A stretch of 25,646 nucleotides of DNA from a virus. Each line of letters opens with the position of its first letter. Within the stretch, counting starts at the first letter, position 1. Made by a program: the position numbers and the translations under genes. The notes under the pieces are model-generated. The model was not told the origin of the DNA. It saw nothing but the letters and a program-made list of their open reading frames with translations, and made no database searches. Positions 16,701-23,329 of this stretch are shown in pieces. The DNA is taken from positions 1-25,646 of IMG/VR virus record IMGVR_UViG_3300022200_001004. One strand, given 5' to 3'.

Positions 16701-17528
16701 AATCTGCTTAGCGGCTGGAGTGCCGATAACCGCACGTTCAATAGCCGTACCGCCCGGAATCAGGGCGCTGGTGCCTAAAGTAACAGTAGCAGCGATGGCA
16801 GCATCTTCACGCGCTGCGGACATAGCCTGTTCGGTAGCGGCTTTTTCATCTACGCCATCAGCCAAGAGCTGCTCTAACACTCGGTCGTAGGTTTCCATGC
16901 CTACATCTGAGGCATTTAGCCCGCCGCCAGCGGCTACGGCGCCAACAGTACCAGCCTTGGCGATAACTTTATCGGCGACATCCTTAGTCAGAACTTTAGT
17001 CAGCGCACGAGCTACAGTAGGAGTGTTTGCAGCGGCACTAGCTACGCGCCCAGCAGGGGCGATAACGCCGGCGAGTTGCGGAACCTGAGCCACGCCCATA
17101 TCCGCCAAGTACATCGGGTTCTGCGCTAGGAACGCAGCTGTGTCCCAGAAGCCTTCAGTCTCGCCAAACAGCTGCTCTTGGGCTCTGATTTTTTCAGATT
17201 TAGAGGCTTGCAAATCTTCACGACCGCGCTCAAACGCTTCACGCATCTGAGTAGCTTCTTTCGGATCATAGCCGAGGAGTTGCATCAAGCCGACGGCACC
17301 GGACCCAATGTCCATGAGCCCTTGGCCGAGTGATTTGCCAGTATCCGTTACGAACTCACCAAGCCCACGAGTGCTGGATGCAGTCTGCTCAAGTTGAGCA
17401 CGCTGCTGGTCCTCTTCGTAGATGCGGTACCGTGCAATCTCCTCGGCTTGCTGCCTCGTTAGTTGCTCCGGTGACTCAAAATTTACTACGCGCCCATCAA
17501 CTGTTTCTAGAGAGTACGAGTACGCCAT
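10701..17528 (-). CDS. Giant polyvalent/internal virion protein (2275 aa), zincin-like motif and LPD38-like region
   Basis: Starts at ATG 17528 with AGGAG upstream; last gene of the leftward virion block. The N-terminal third has Ala/Gly-rich hydrophobic segments, then long Ala/Lys/Glu-rich linkers. Near residue 1205 comes VLVHEAGVHAGWRG (His1212, Glu1213, His1217), the HE-x3-H-x-G motif of zincin-like domains in phage polyvalent proteins; EEVLAH (1277-1282) could add a ligand. A coiled coil (about 1535-1570) precedes an AWLDNVDYVPFQR segment. Residues about 1750-2130 (LNPIFSIGQLTQDAF ... FFNAWLQALNVQ ... MMMLYAMMMGG) resemble LPD38 of polyvalent proteins. Such proteins are packaged and ejected with the DNA. 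Position matches T7 gp16, but no transglycosylase motif is seen. Domain calls are by eye. Confidence 0.88.
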   Translation of the reverse strand: MAYSYSLETVDGRVVNFESPEQLTRQQAEEIARYRIYEEDQQRAQLEQTASSTRGLGEFVTDTGKSLGQGLMDIGSGAVGLMQLLGYDPKEATQMREAFERGREDLQASKSEKIRAQEQLFGETEGFWDTAAFLAQNPMYLADMGVAQVPQLAGVIAPAGRVASAAANTPTVARALTKVLTKDVADKVIAKAGTVGAVAAGGGLNASDVGMETYDRVLEQLLADGVDEKAATEQAMSAAREDAAIAATVTLGTSALIPGGTAIERAVIGTPAAKQIAKEITKQAVPKLGKTKATAIGALGEGGQEFAEEASGQLLSNISAIQAGAEGDVFEGVGKAGATGFMLGAGLGGPSNLVNAYQTQKAAKKLNERLEEARQATEAAVQKQEAEEAERAARPQLGYDPGYRVTFPDGTVSDPVYNEQEAAAERARWLSETQRGEAPQVPETVDRKPAPRAPVVTPTTAPTGAPAGAQAQAVPQVEDIDYDFDVDTLKEKGALPKKGKRYTEVASKVANLDFESDAGRAEAEAYAVELENVNTKWAPKLSSEIKARLAAGPAAPVAPVDEGAAEVKQVAPLDEDTKLRLQEKASALVTKGGDIAAAVENVRRNYGDEGATIFQEAANEVAKGPTPVRGVPGGKQKVTDDGAPTGEGVELVGVKSESGTTEGAKTSETAGVGGRGLSPVRDAGRAGAISSALDEFDADIVDKTSQFMVRNLGGGGATAQVVREEVTKAVKDAEFEISDLNTEGPIVDAKIDAAIRAVSNRLKVAVGTDEEGRKIETKPMRVPEAVKTLKGIVDPARVQADIANKIKANKRARQGKRAPLTPADTERLIGAYVAEKLAEDTVTKAVSRLKAELSKPSMLRSRVRAELEQAQRALSDITAIKRDSGIQKGVAKEARYGQIKESADRLAQERREKAGEYSEKSRVSRPTIDTLKKQAQARIEREERAKSMVGPVYIALPRMPTLLEESGGKTPDKRITTLSPRQYQNAIYAIEKSKDFSVRNTRDVEQFNEEDSFGLQVTQDQVDQETNEFARDAMSKQLRRKAVKNGEKVLNYVSQADIVSDEEVERLTDALEIYQDETATTEEMLDAKDIINEFVEEHLDAAEAWKSKQTSLRANRMVSTPQFDSAEELRAVLERKFDKDALDAGIRSGRVVLLDSMNDPRLDRKTRAAVEAGAEQGAVIGGFVHPNAKAEPVVYLVASNINPNETLRVLVHEAGVHAGWRGVMGDQSYMQAENFIRQAIRRVEKQGRPLNKTESVIYEAYRRVKTDYKISPSEVMEEVLAHVVDQHTDIPFYKRLINSIMNWLKGIGFLPKSWKQAIAERNVDKILFDLSDIAHSAAKNWMLRDAAVNATREGPMLSAKTGQDFVQATVESGGVIGEPESPKTVRDRAKKLAYKEVDGKMVRMTVDDYRASGRRWMDEKLTKIVSADAAAQREARRRMREMPDAEAEIIGRMLEISTSQTFHAEGVASNFLEYGNITYDEKLYKWRAVDDDANFASLMRAVEAFGKSVGLDPFRAQRVLHRYLEMKRLKSLYEDTRKKQRRLDELKTENKASSAEYRKLKKLLKERKLHVKESAVDALLKNYEGNAEAAKVVEIWNKMRKNAVDVMVQGGLLTEEKAEAWLDNVDYVPFQRVKQIEDKEGLPDFISGIKAEYQDKRMKGSENEVNDIFDNMAKWVEYSVEAAVRNHSGVRLMNTMIDLGMAQEVTAAHKVDIEEYKRGKVEMYMEGKKRTFVAQDPLFIEAFKGQEGLGIPYLKQASWFTNFLRKSVVLNPIFSIGQLTQDAFGAMFTSGLSPMQAIKIPYYVIKEFIKTLRGTSEAHDFLKRFASVGTRDYSAAVVVNDIESRLSKSKYKSGWKSLLDKMENFSMASDNAVRQAVYSLSIADGTSQAEAVERSFEIINFRRKGSSPIIHGMARMIPFFNAWLQALNVQASTLTGEGISPKNEASRTRLYQNLGMATAMMMLYAMMMGGDEDYEELDPMYRDRMLMIPGMGGFGLPLRTDLFLLPKIIAEHSYRLMTDNAMEDGRTFRDALATALVNGVASPMAVPQILKPMVEVAIDRNFFTGRPLVSQAYASLPAYLQQTEYTSELANFIGDASHAVFGGEGLSPIKVDQLIRGYFGSVGGALLWTSNLLGDYAGIRPSRSIQDYAAALPGFSRFLNREEGSGMRSYFYEMSRDVNMSYKEYLELQKYRPEDLDPFLADDENAQRVAMAKAVRNLSNRLNKIRAAIRQISKTSGDSEEKEQMISDLRQLENEILSGMNLKEMRAMAGRGDFF

Positions 17529-17546
17529 GAACGGCTCCTAGCGCGA

Positions 17547-19337
17547 TTATTTGAATGTGATGCCTTCGTACAACGGAGGAGCCGTCATCATACCGGTACC
17601 GCCTTGAACGTCCAGAAGTCTGTTCAGCTCAGCGGTGTATTGTTGGATCATTTGATCTCTGTACTTATTGCCAGCCGCATCTGCTGGGTTATCAGCCTTG
17701 GCGCTTTGGAGATCGTTAATAGCCTTACGCAGCGTGTCAGCGCGAGAAGACGCAGCTGTAGCGTGGCGGTACAGAGCGGTTTCTCTAGAGCCTAGAACGT
17801 CAGTCATCTGCTTACGGATGTCCTTCTTACGCTCAGACTCAGCCTTACGGCCTTCGGCCATAGCCTTCAGACCAGCTACACCGCCTTCACCTGCGGCGCC
17901 CCAGAAATTCGGGTTGTCGCTCGCCATCATATTCAAGCCCATCGCCATGAGGAAATCGCTCATAGCGCTGCTCTTGTCTTCGCCACGTTCAGCACGCAGC
18001 TCGTTCAGATACTGGAGCAGCGGGTCGCCAGCGGCACGGCCTTCAGCCTTAACATCTTCATCGCGGTACTGGTTAGTAATAGTGTCCAACGCGCGCTGTC
18101 TAGCGGCGGCATCGGCCTCGGCAGCTACACGGGCACCTTCACGGGACCCCGGATGGTAAGACTTGGCAGCCTCTGCTTCAGCCCGCGCACGTTCCTGCTC
18201 GGCACGTTTAGATTCAGTGAACTTTCTAGCCGCAGCTTCGCGCTCTTCCTGAGTTTGCGCCTGAGTAGTTTCTTCCTGAAACTGCTTTACTTCAGGTGCG
18301 CCAGAGAAAGCTGGCTGGCGTGGCTGAGTTGCTGCGCGGGCTTCAGCTTCCTCTTTAGTAGGTTCGCTGATGTTCCACAAATCTCTCGACGTAACGTAAG
18401 TATCTCCCCGCGCCTGAATAGCAGCGGCGTTGGCTTCATCAGCCTTCTTACGCTCAAACTGCGCACCACCCGGCTGATAGCTCTTAATGTCTTCAAGCAC
18501 CTGCGCGTCAGATCGCTTAGATGGGTCGTACCCGTCTGCGGCGTTATCTTTCAGCCAATTTCTAGCTTCTCCAGCGGTCATTTTGTCACCCGCCGGAACA
18601 GGTTCAGCTGCTTGCACTTCACCCATACCCAGCAAGCTAGTGATGCCGCTAGTTATCGTATCCATGAAGCTTGGCTCTGCTTTAGGCGCAGGTTCAGGCT
18701 CAGCCATAGGGGCAGGAGGCAGCGGTGCTTGAGTCGCAGGCACTGGGGAGAACCCGGTGTCCGGGGTCGGCTCAGCTACATCTACGTTAGGCGCCATCAC
18801 CCCAGCGTATGTAGCCGCAATATTCATAACCTCATCGTCAGACATGCCGGTCGTGTCCACGCCCTTGGCAGCCAGCATCGCGCGGGCTTCAGACGGAGTA
18901 CCGCCGCCTTGCAGGGAGACGATGCCACCTTCAGCTTTCTTGACGCGCTTCGCAGCTGCATAGTGAGACGACGGGGCCTCCAGCATCTTTGCGGAGCCCG
19001 GAGGGCAATCGGTTTCGCCGGTTACTGGGTTTTTCCAACACGCAGCGCCGGTACCCTGCTTGTACGCATCACTTGTGGAGCCGCCAGCAGCAAAACTCAC
19101 CAGCCCGCCAGAGGCCATCTGCTGAGCCTGCATCGGCAGCTGGGTGATCCCACCCATAATTTCGTCAGCCACCGTGCTCTGCGCCTGCGGCTGGCTTGAT
19201 GTCTCGTCACGCATTTTCTTGCGGCGCTGCATTTCAGCGAGCACTAGATACTGCGGAGCTGACCCCATCTGCATGGAGCTGAGCAGCTGCTGGTCAGAGA
19301 GGTCTTTAAGGTCGTTTTGTAGCTTGACGATGTTCAC
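17547..19337 (-). CDS. Internal virion protein (596 aa), T7 gp15 position
   Basis: Starts at GTG 19337 with AAGGGG six bases upstream, 10 bases after the stop of the previous gene. The N-terminus (about 1-45) is helical and ends in a basic patch. Two Gly-rich motifs follow, MASGGLVSFAAGG (74-86) and KAEGGIVSLQGGG (134-146), then a Pro/Ala/Glu linker. The middle is a long Ala/Glu/Arg-rich helical stretch (EEREAAARKFTESKRAEQER), and the C-terminal third has FLMAMGLNMMASDNPNFWGAAGEG followed by more helix. It probably belongs to the ejected core proteins that carry DNA across the cell envelope. Family not named; role inferred from gene order and composition. Confidence 0.8.
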   Translation of the reverse strand: MNIVKLQNDLKDLSDQQLLSSMQMGSAPQYLVLAEMQRRKKMRDETSSQPQAQSTVADEIMGGITQLPMQAQQMASGGLVSFAAGGSTSDAYKQGTGAACWKNPVTGETDCPPGSAKMLEAPSSHYAAAKRVKKAEGGIVSLQGGGTPSEARAMLAAKGVDTTGMSDDEVMNIAATYAGVMAPNVDVAEPTPDTGFSPVPATQAPLPPAPMAEPEPAPKAEPSFMDTITSGITSLLGMGEVQAAEPVPAGDKMTAGEARNWLKDNAADGYDPSKRSDAQVLEDIKSYQPGGAQFERKKADEANAAAIQARGDTYVTSRDLWNISEPTKEEAEARAATQPRQPAFSGAPEVKQFQEETTQAQTQEEREAAARKFTESKRAEQERARAEAEAAKSYHPGSREGARVAAEADAAARQRALDTITNQYRDEDVKAEGRAAGDPLLQYLNELRAERGEDKSSAMSDFLMAMGLNMMASDNPNFWGAAGEGGVAGLKAMAEGRKAESERKKDIRKQMTDVLGSRETALYRHATAASSRADTLRKAINDLQSAKADNPADAAGNKYRDQMIQQYTAELNRLLDVQGGTGMMTAPPLYEGITFK

Positions 19338-19347
19338 TTCCTACCCC

Positions 19348-20589
19348 TTAACCCATGTTCGCAAATGAGCCTAGACCGGCGATGCCAGCCCCCGCTAACT
19401 GTGTGCCTAGACCAGCGGTAGAGGCGGTCTGAACAGTCTGAGATGTGGACTGCACAGGTATGCCACGCAACATAGCGTTGTAGAACGCCAGCTGATTTCT
19501 GTTGTAGTCGCGAGCGTTGATGAAGTCCTGCTCTGCACGATCGAGTTCGCGCTGAGCCAGCGCCTGTTCTTCCGCACCAGTAGCCTTCTGGAGGTTGAGG
19601 CGGGCGATCTCCACCGCTTGCTGAGTATTGCCAAGCTGCTCCTGCGCCTGAGCCACCTGCATGGACAACTGAACGCCCTGCTGGCCGTAAGTAGCGGCAA
19701 ACTGATTCGCCGCTTCCTGACTAGTAGCCACCTGCTGAGCCATATTGGCAGCGAACTGCTCCTGACCCTCTGTCATCTGGGCTGCGGACTGAGCGAACTG
19801 CTCCTGCTGCTGTTTAGCCGCTTCAGTCTGCTGCTGAGCCGTGAGACCCATCTGACCAGCTTGCTGCTGCATGGCTTGTTCAGCGCCGAACTGCTCACGA
19901 GCCTGCTGATACGCAGTCTGCATGCCAGTTGCTTCGATATTAGCCATGCGGTCGAGCATTTCGGACTCAGCCACCGCTTCTTCAGCACCAAAGCGACCAC
20001 CACCAAACGCACCAGCCTGCACGGCCTGAGCCGCACGACCTGCTTTACCGCGTTGGAACTCTTTCATCGCTTCAGCTTTTTGAACATCCAGCACATTGCG
20101 CATGTACGGGTCCATCATGGCCTGCGCCGTGGCAGTATCAAAAGTGCCTGCCTGATAGCCCGGAGTTGCGGCAGTGGCTGTATAGCCAGAAGTTACGCCG
20201 GTTGGGGCGTAAGACGTACCGAAGGTAGTCGGGGTGTAAGACTGAAGCCCTTGCGCTGCTGTAGCAGCGTTGGCTAAACCAGCACTAGCAGCGGCCATTT
20301 CGCTCGGAGTTTGCAGGGCGTAGATGCCCTGCATGGCAGTAGTTTGGTCTGGGGAGAAGCCAGCGATGGTGTCGCCGGTGTACGCTGAATATGGCCGCAA
20401 GTACTCCTTGTTCGATTCAGCCATCAGCTGCTCGAAGTACGGAATCTGTTCTGGGGACAGGCTAACCTGCGTGGTGGTGTTCTGCCCACCGCCACCGCCG
20501 CCACCTTCATAGGTGCGGCTGTACTTGGATTCGTTGAATGCGCGGACCGGCAGGTCAGCTACGTCTTGGAATTTACCCCAGCGGCTCAT
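19348..20589 (-). CDS. Gln/Ala-rich internal virion protein (413 aa), T7 gp14 position
   Basis: ATG 20589 overlaps the stop of the GNAT gene (ATGA) and has GGAGG upstream; a longer in-frame start at 20643 lies inside that gene and is less likely. A Gly-rich stretch (EGGGGGGGQN) precedes LSPEQIPYFEQLM and YSAYTGDTIAGFSPDQ, a pattern frequent in phage virion proteins. An Ala/Thr/Tyr-rich region and AQAVQAGAFGGGRFG follow. Residues about 215-370 are a Gln/Ala/Glu-rich coiled coil (QQQTEAAKQQQEQFAQ). It may be the outer-membrane-channel component of an ejection apparatus by analogy with T7 gp14; this rests on position and size, not sequence identity. Confidence 0.82.
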   Translation of the reverse strand: MSRWGKFQDVADLPVRAFNESKYSRTYEGGGGGGGQNTTTQVSLSPEQIPYFEQLMAESNKEYLRPYSAYTGDTIAGFSPDQTTAMQGIYALQTPSEMAAASAGLANAATAAQGLQSYTPTTFGTSYAPTGVTSGYTATAATPGYQAGTFDTATAQAMMDPYMRNVLDVQKAEAMKEFQRGKAGRAAQAVQAGAFGGGRFGAEEAVAESEMLDRMANIEATGMQTAYQQAREQFGAEQAMQQQAGQMGLTAQQQTEAAKQQQEQFAQSAAQMTEGQEQFAANMAQQVATSQEAANQFAATYGQQGVQLSMQVAQAQEQLGNTQQAVEIARLNLQKATGAEEQALAQRELDRAEQDFINARDYNRNQLAFYNAMLRGIPVQSTSQTVQTASTAGLGTQLAGAGIAGLGSFANMG

Positions 20590-20999
20590 ATCGCCACCTC
20601 CACAATAGAGTATTTTTCTGCAAAGCCAAACTTCATTTTCCAAAGTCTGGCGATGGACTCGCGGGCGGCACCCTCAATATGGGTGGCCCCGTTTAACCGG
20701 AGAATATTGCGTAGCTGGTCGAAAACTTCGGGGGTGGAAACAAACTTCCCGCCCACAGCGGTAATCATCGCTACACGACTATTCGGTCGGTTGATATATT
20801 CGATTGTGCAGGCGCCCTTAATGTCGCCAGAGGTTTCGTCTACAGCTACTAGCAGGTGCCAGTGGCCCTGAGACAGGTATACTTTAGCATGTTCCGCGTC
20901 GTAATCACCCTTAGAAAAGTCAAGTGCGGATTTGATATACCGCTCGACTAACGGCCAAACTTGCTGGACGTTCTGGGTGAGTACCGGCTGGATTTTCAT
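20586..20999 (-). CDS. GNAT-fold protein, probable internal virion protein (T7 gp13 position)
   Basis: ATG 20999 overlaps the preceding stop (ATGA), giving 137 aa, the size of T7 gp13 and of small phage GNAT proteins. The pattern is GNAT-like: an N-terminal helix (VQQVWPLVERYIKSAL), strand pair (HWHLLVAVDE ... IKGACTIEYI), helix VFDQLRNILRLNG, strand HIEGAA and a terminal WKMKFGFAEKYSIVEV segment. The R/Q-x-x-G-x-G/A loop that binds acetyl-CoA is not evident, so enzymatic acetylation is doubtful. It lies between virion genes and is coupled on both sides, which suggests a structural or assembly role. Confidence 0.75.
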   Translation of the reverse strand: MKIQPVLTQNVQQVWPLVERYIKSALDFSKGDYDAEHAKVYLSQGHWHLLVAVDETSGDIKGACTIEYINRPNSRVAMITAVGGKFVSTPEVFDQLRNILRLNGATHIEGAARESIARLWKMKFGFAEKYSIVEVAI

Positions 21000-22324
21000 G
21001 CTGGCATGTATTTCTTCGCGTTAATTTCCGGTGCCTGCTCAGTGGTACCAGTGCGAGCCTTGCGGATTCTGTCCATCATGGCGTACAGCTGCTGGGCACC
21101 GGCATCAGAAGAGCCGTTTCCAAGACCGCTAACTACATCAGCAGGGACCACAAATTCGTTGGTGCTGAGAGCCGCTGGCTGAGTACCGTCTATAGTAGCC
21201 GGGATGTCGTCGCTCATGCCGTCGCCTACGGAGCCGCCGTTTAAGTAGCCGCCAGCCGCTTTACCGCCAGCCGCCTTAGCCTTAGCTTGAAGGTCTTCAA
21301 CGTCCTTACTCCCGCCCATCAATGCCTGAAGAAACGCCATCTGCTCTGGAGCCATCTGCGGAGGAGCCGAAGGAGCCGCATCAGCTGGGCGACCACCGCC
21401 CATCAGACCAATAATTCCGCCAGTGGCAAAAACCGGGCGGCCAGTGAACGGGTTGATAGGAAGGTCTCGGCCCACATCAGCGTACTGCTGACGAATACCC
21501 GCACGAGTCTGCTCCAGACGGCGCTGACGATCAGCTTCAGCCTGCTCACGGGCATCTCCACTAGCTTCGATAGACGCCTGCTGCATTTGCCCGGCCTTGG
21601 CTATACCTGCGGTAGAGAGAGGGAGCGCCTGAGATTTGGCAAAAGAGCCTAGAGCCTTACCTGACGGGTCAGAAAGAAGATTCTTAGCGCCTTGGAACAT
21701 CTGGCCTGCTTTAGTGGTGCCAAAAGGCATCGCCTGCGAACTAGCACGCCCGGCGATCCGGCCAGTGATGTCCTGCCCCAACTGCCCGCCGTACTGAGAT
21801 TCCATTACGCGACCCAGAGTCGCTTGGTCCATGCCCTGTCCAGCCAGCCGTGCAGCATTCTGCTGAGCGGCTGATACAGCCTGATTCTTAGCTACGTCAG
21901 GAACTACTTGGCTACCAATCTGCTTGCCAGCTTGATCGAAAACCGCCTGACTGGTAGTCATTTCAGGGATGGGAGCCCCGCCAGCACCTTGAGCGGCCAG
22001 TTCACCGCCAACGCCAGACATCGCACCAGCGGTAACGCCAGCCAACAGGCCTTGTTCTAGAGAGCCAGTAGTTGCTGCGGTGGTGCCGCCTACCAGACTG
22101 CCGAGTACCCACGGGCTAATCCCCGGCATCATCGCACTAGCGCCCAAGCCGACGATAGTTGGCAGCGCGTCTTTAAGACTGAATGCTTCTGGGTACCCAG
22201 TCACAGGGTTTGTGGTCAGCTCACGGCCCATCGACTTGGCGAGGCTTGCCAGACCGGCAACTTCCTCGTTGTTCATGTGGACCATTGTGTTGTCGCCGTA
22301 GCGACCAAATTGTGCTGGATTCAT
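20996..22324 (-). CDS. Gly-rich virion protein with EFVVPADVV motif (442 aa)
   Basis: ATG 22324 has AGGG upstream; an in-frame TTG at 22330 is less likely. The N-terminus (about 1-45) is polar, then an Ala/Gly/Met-rich hydrophobic region (IVGLGASAMMPGISPWVLGS) may insert in membranes. The middle is Gln/Ala-rich. Near residue 300 comes FATGGIIGLMGGG, similar to motifs in the 596-aa protein. The C-terminus has GGYLNGGSVGDGMSDDIPA, then NEFVVPADVVSGLGNGSSDAG and a basic helix (YAMMDRIRKAR), a pattern recurrent in virion proteins of environmental podophages. Likely an internal or ejected protein; its exact place in the particle is unknown. Confidence 0.8.
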   Translation of the reverse strand: MNPAQFGRYGDNTMVHMNNEEVAGLASLAKSMGRELTTNPVTGYPEAFSLKDALPTIVGLGASAMMPGISPWVLGSLVGGTTAATTGSLEQGLLAGVTAGAMSGVGGELAAQGAGGAPIPEMTTSQAVFDQAGKQIGSQVVPDVAKNQAVSAAQQNAARLAGQGMDQATLGRVMESQYGGQLGQDITGRIAGRASSQAMPFGTTKAGQMFQGAKNLLSDPSGKALGSFAKSQALPLSTAGIAKAGQMQQASIEASGDAREQAEADRQRRLEQTRAGIRQQYADVGRDLPINPFTGRPVFATGGIIGLMGGGRPADAAPSAPPQMAPEQMAFLQALMGGSKDVEDLQAKAKAAGGKAAGGYLNGGSVGDGMSDDIPATIDGTQPAALSTNEFVVPADVVSGLGNGSSDAGAQQLYAMMDRIRKARTGTTEQAPEINAKKYMPA

Positions 22325-22335
22325 AACCAAAACCC

Positions 22336-22662
22336 TTAGTTGCGGTCGTGTTCTAAGTAAGACAGGTAGAAATGTACCGTAGATTGCGAGGATTCTACAG
22401 TGATTTTATCCCCAGCTTCGAGCACGCAGGGGACGCCGTTGAAGACGTCAATCGTGCCGTCCGGGGACAGTGGGTAATCTTTGAGGAGATATGTCTGAGT
22501 TGCGCCCTCGTATTGGGACACCGTGACTTCTGTGTCTGAGGCATTAGCGTTGGTCACGCGAAGCGAGCGGAGGATGGCCGTGTTAGCAGCGGGCACCGTG
22601 TAGAGGTCCGTCGCAGTGGCTGCGCTCGGAATGAGGTGGTCGCGGAAGTATTTATTGCTCAT
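22336..22662 (-). CDS. Small beta-rich virion protein (108 aa)
   Basis: ATG 22662 lies 11 bases inside the end of the previous gene, with only a weak ribosome binding site, so translation is probably coupled. After a short basic N-terminus (MSNKYFRDHLIP) it is almost all predicted strands: DLYTVPAANTAILRSLRV, DTEVTVSQY, YLLKDYPLS, VLEAGDKITVESS, VHFYLSYLE. This looks like a small beta-sandwich typical of phage decoration, fibre-tip or head-to-tail accessory proteins. No family was recognised. It sits between the C1q-like gene and the EFVVPADVV gene. Confidence 0.75.
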   Translation of the reverse strand: MSNKYFRDHLIPSAATATDLYTVPAANTAILRSLRVTNANASDTEVTVSQYEGATQTYLLKDYPLSPDGTIDVFNGVPCVLEAGDKITVESSQSTVHFYLSYLEHDRN

Positions 22663-23329
22663 GCGAAATACTCTGACAAATTAGGGTGACTGAAGGCACG
22701 GCAGGGCAAAAAGTCTCAGCTGCGTACGCCTGAAGTGACGTATCTAAGCTGTCAACAGCCCACATAGCCTGTAGGTAGTCCCCAGCGTTTACCTGAAATA
22801 AACCAGCACGGGCGACAGTTTTAGCCTCGCCGTTGTCATGCACAGTAATTCGCATAGTTGATCCAGCGACGTCTGTACCGTTAATTCTAGGCCAGAACCA
22901 GAAAGTTTTAGCATTAGCTGATTCAGAGTTAAGCTGCGCCGTGAACTCAAGTTTGTACTTACCAGCCTTAGAAAAAACAATTTTACTGGAGTCCACACTA
23001 TCTACTGAGATGTGCTTAGCGAGAGCTGTTGTGTTCCACGTAATCTCTTTGGCTGTGTCAACTGACGTTTGGGTTTGGTCTGTGAAATCAACAAAAGCGC
23101 CGTAAGCAAATACACCACGATCTTCAAGCGTAGAACGAGAGATAGGTCCAACTGTGCCGGTCATCCAATCTTCAATCTGGCGCTGATCCGACTCAACCTG
23201 CGGGGTATACGTGCTGTTTAGCTGACGAACAATTTGCTGTAACGCTTCGAGGGCTTGGTTGAACGCAGCAGGGTTGTAGTTCGGGTTAGTCCCCGAGCTA
23301 GGCAAGCGGATGTTGGTGATTTTGCTCAT
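22652..23329 (-). CDS. C1q/TNF-like jelly-roll virion protein (225 aa), possible fibre
   Basis: ATG 23329 overlaps the stop of the 677-aa gene (ATGA). Residues 1-65 form a helical N-terminal part (FNQALEALQQIVRQL) that may trimerise or attach to the particle. Residues about 70-215 read as a jelly roll: GVFAYGAFVDFT, KEITWNTTAL, KIVFSKAGKYKLEFTAQLNS, FWFWPRING, GLFQVNAGDYLQAMWAVDS. The order 'strand - KAGKYKLEFTAQ - GLFQVNAGDYLQ' is what C1q-like phage domains show. It may be a short tail fibre, a receptor-binding protein or a decoration protein; the sequence does not decide. Confidence 0.75.
   Translation of the reverse strand: MSKITNIRLPSSGTNPNYNPAAFNQALEALQQIVRQLNSTYTPQVESDQRQIEDWMTGTVGPISRSTLEDRGVFAYGAFVDFTDQTQTSVDTAKEITWNTTALAKHISVDSVDSSKIVFSKAGKYKLEFTAQLNSESANAKTFWFWPRINGTDVAGSTMRITVHDNGEAKTVARAGLFQVNAGDYLQAMWAVDSLDTSLQAYAAETFCPAVPSVTLICQSISHEQ

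Noticed and set aside
18153-19199. 348-codon plus-strand ORF antisense to the 596-aa virion gene
   Set aside because: No ribosome binding site, low-complexity Ser/Leu/Arg/Phe composition, and complete antisense overlap with a convincing gene; a mirror-frame artefact.
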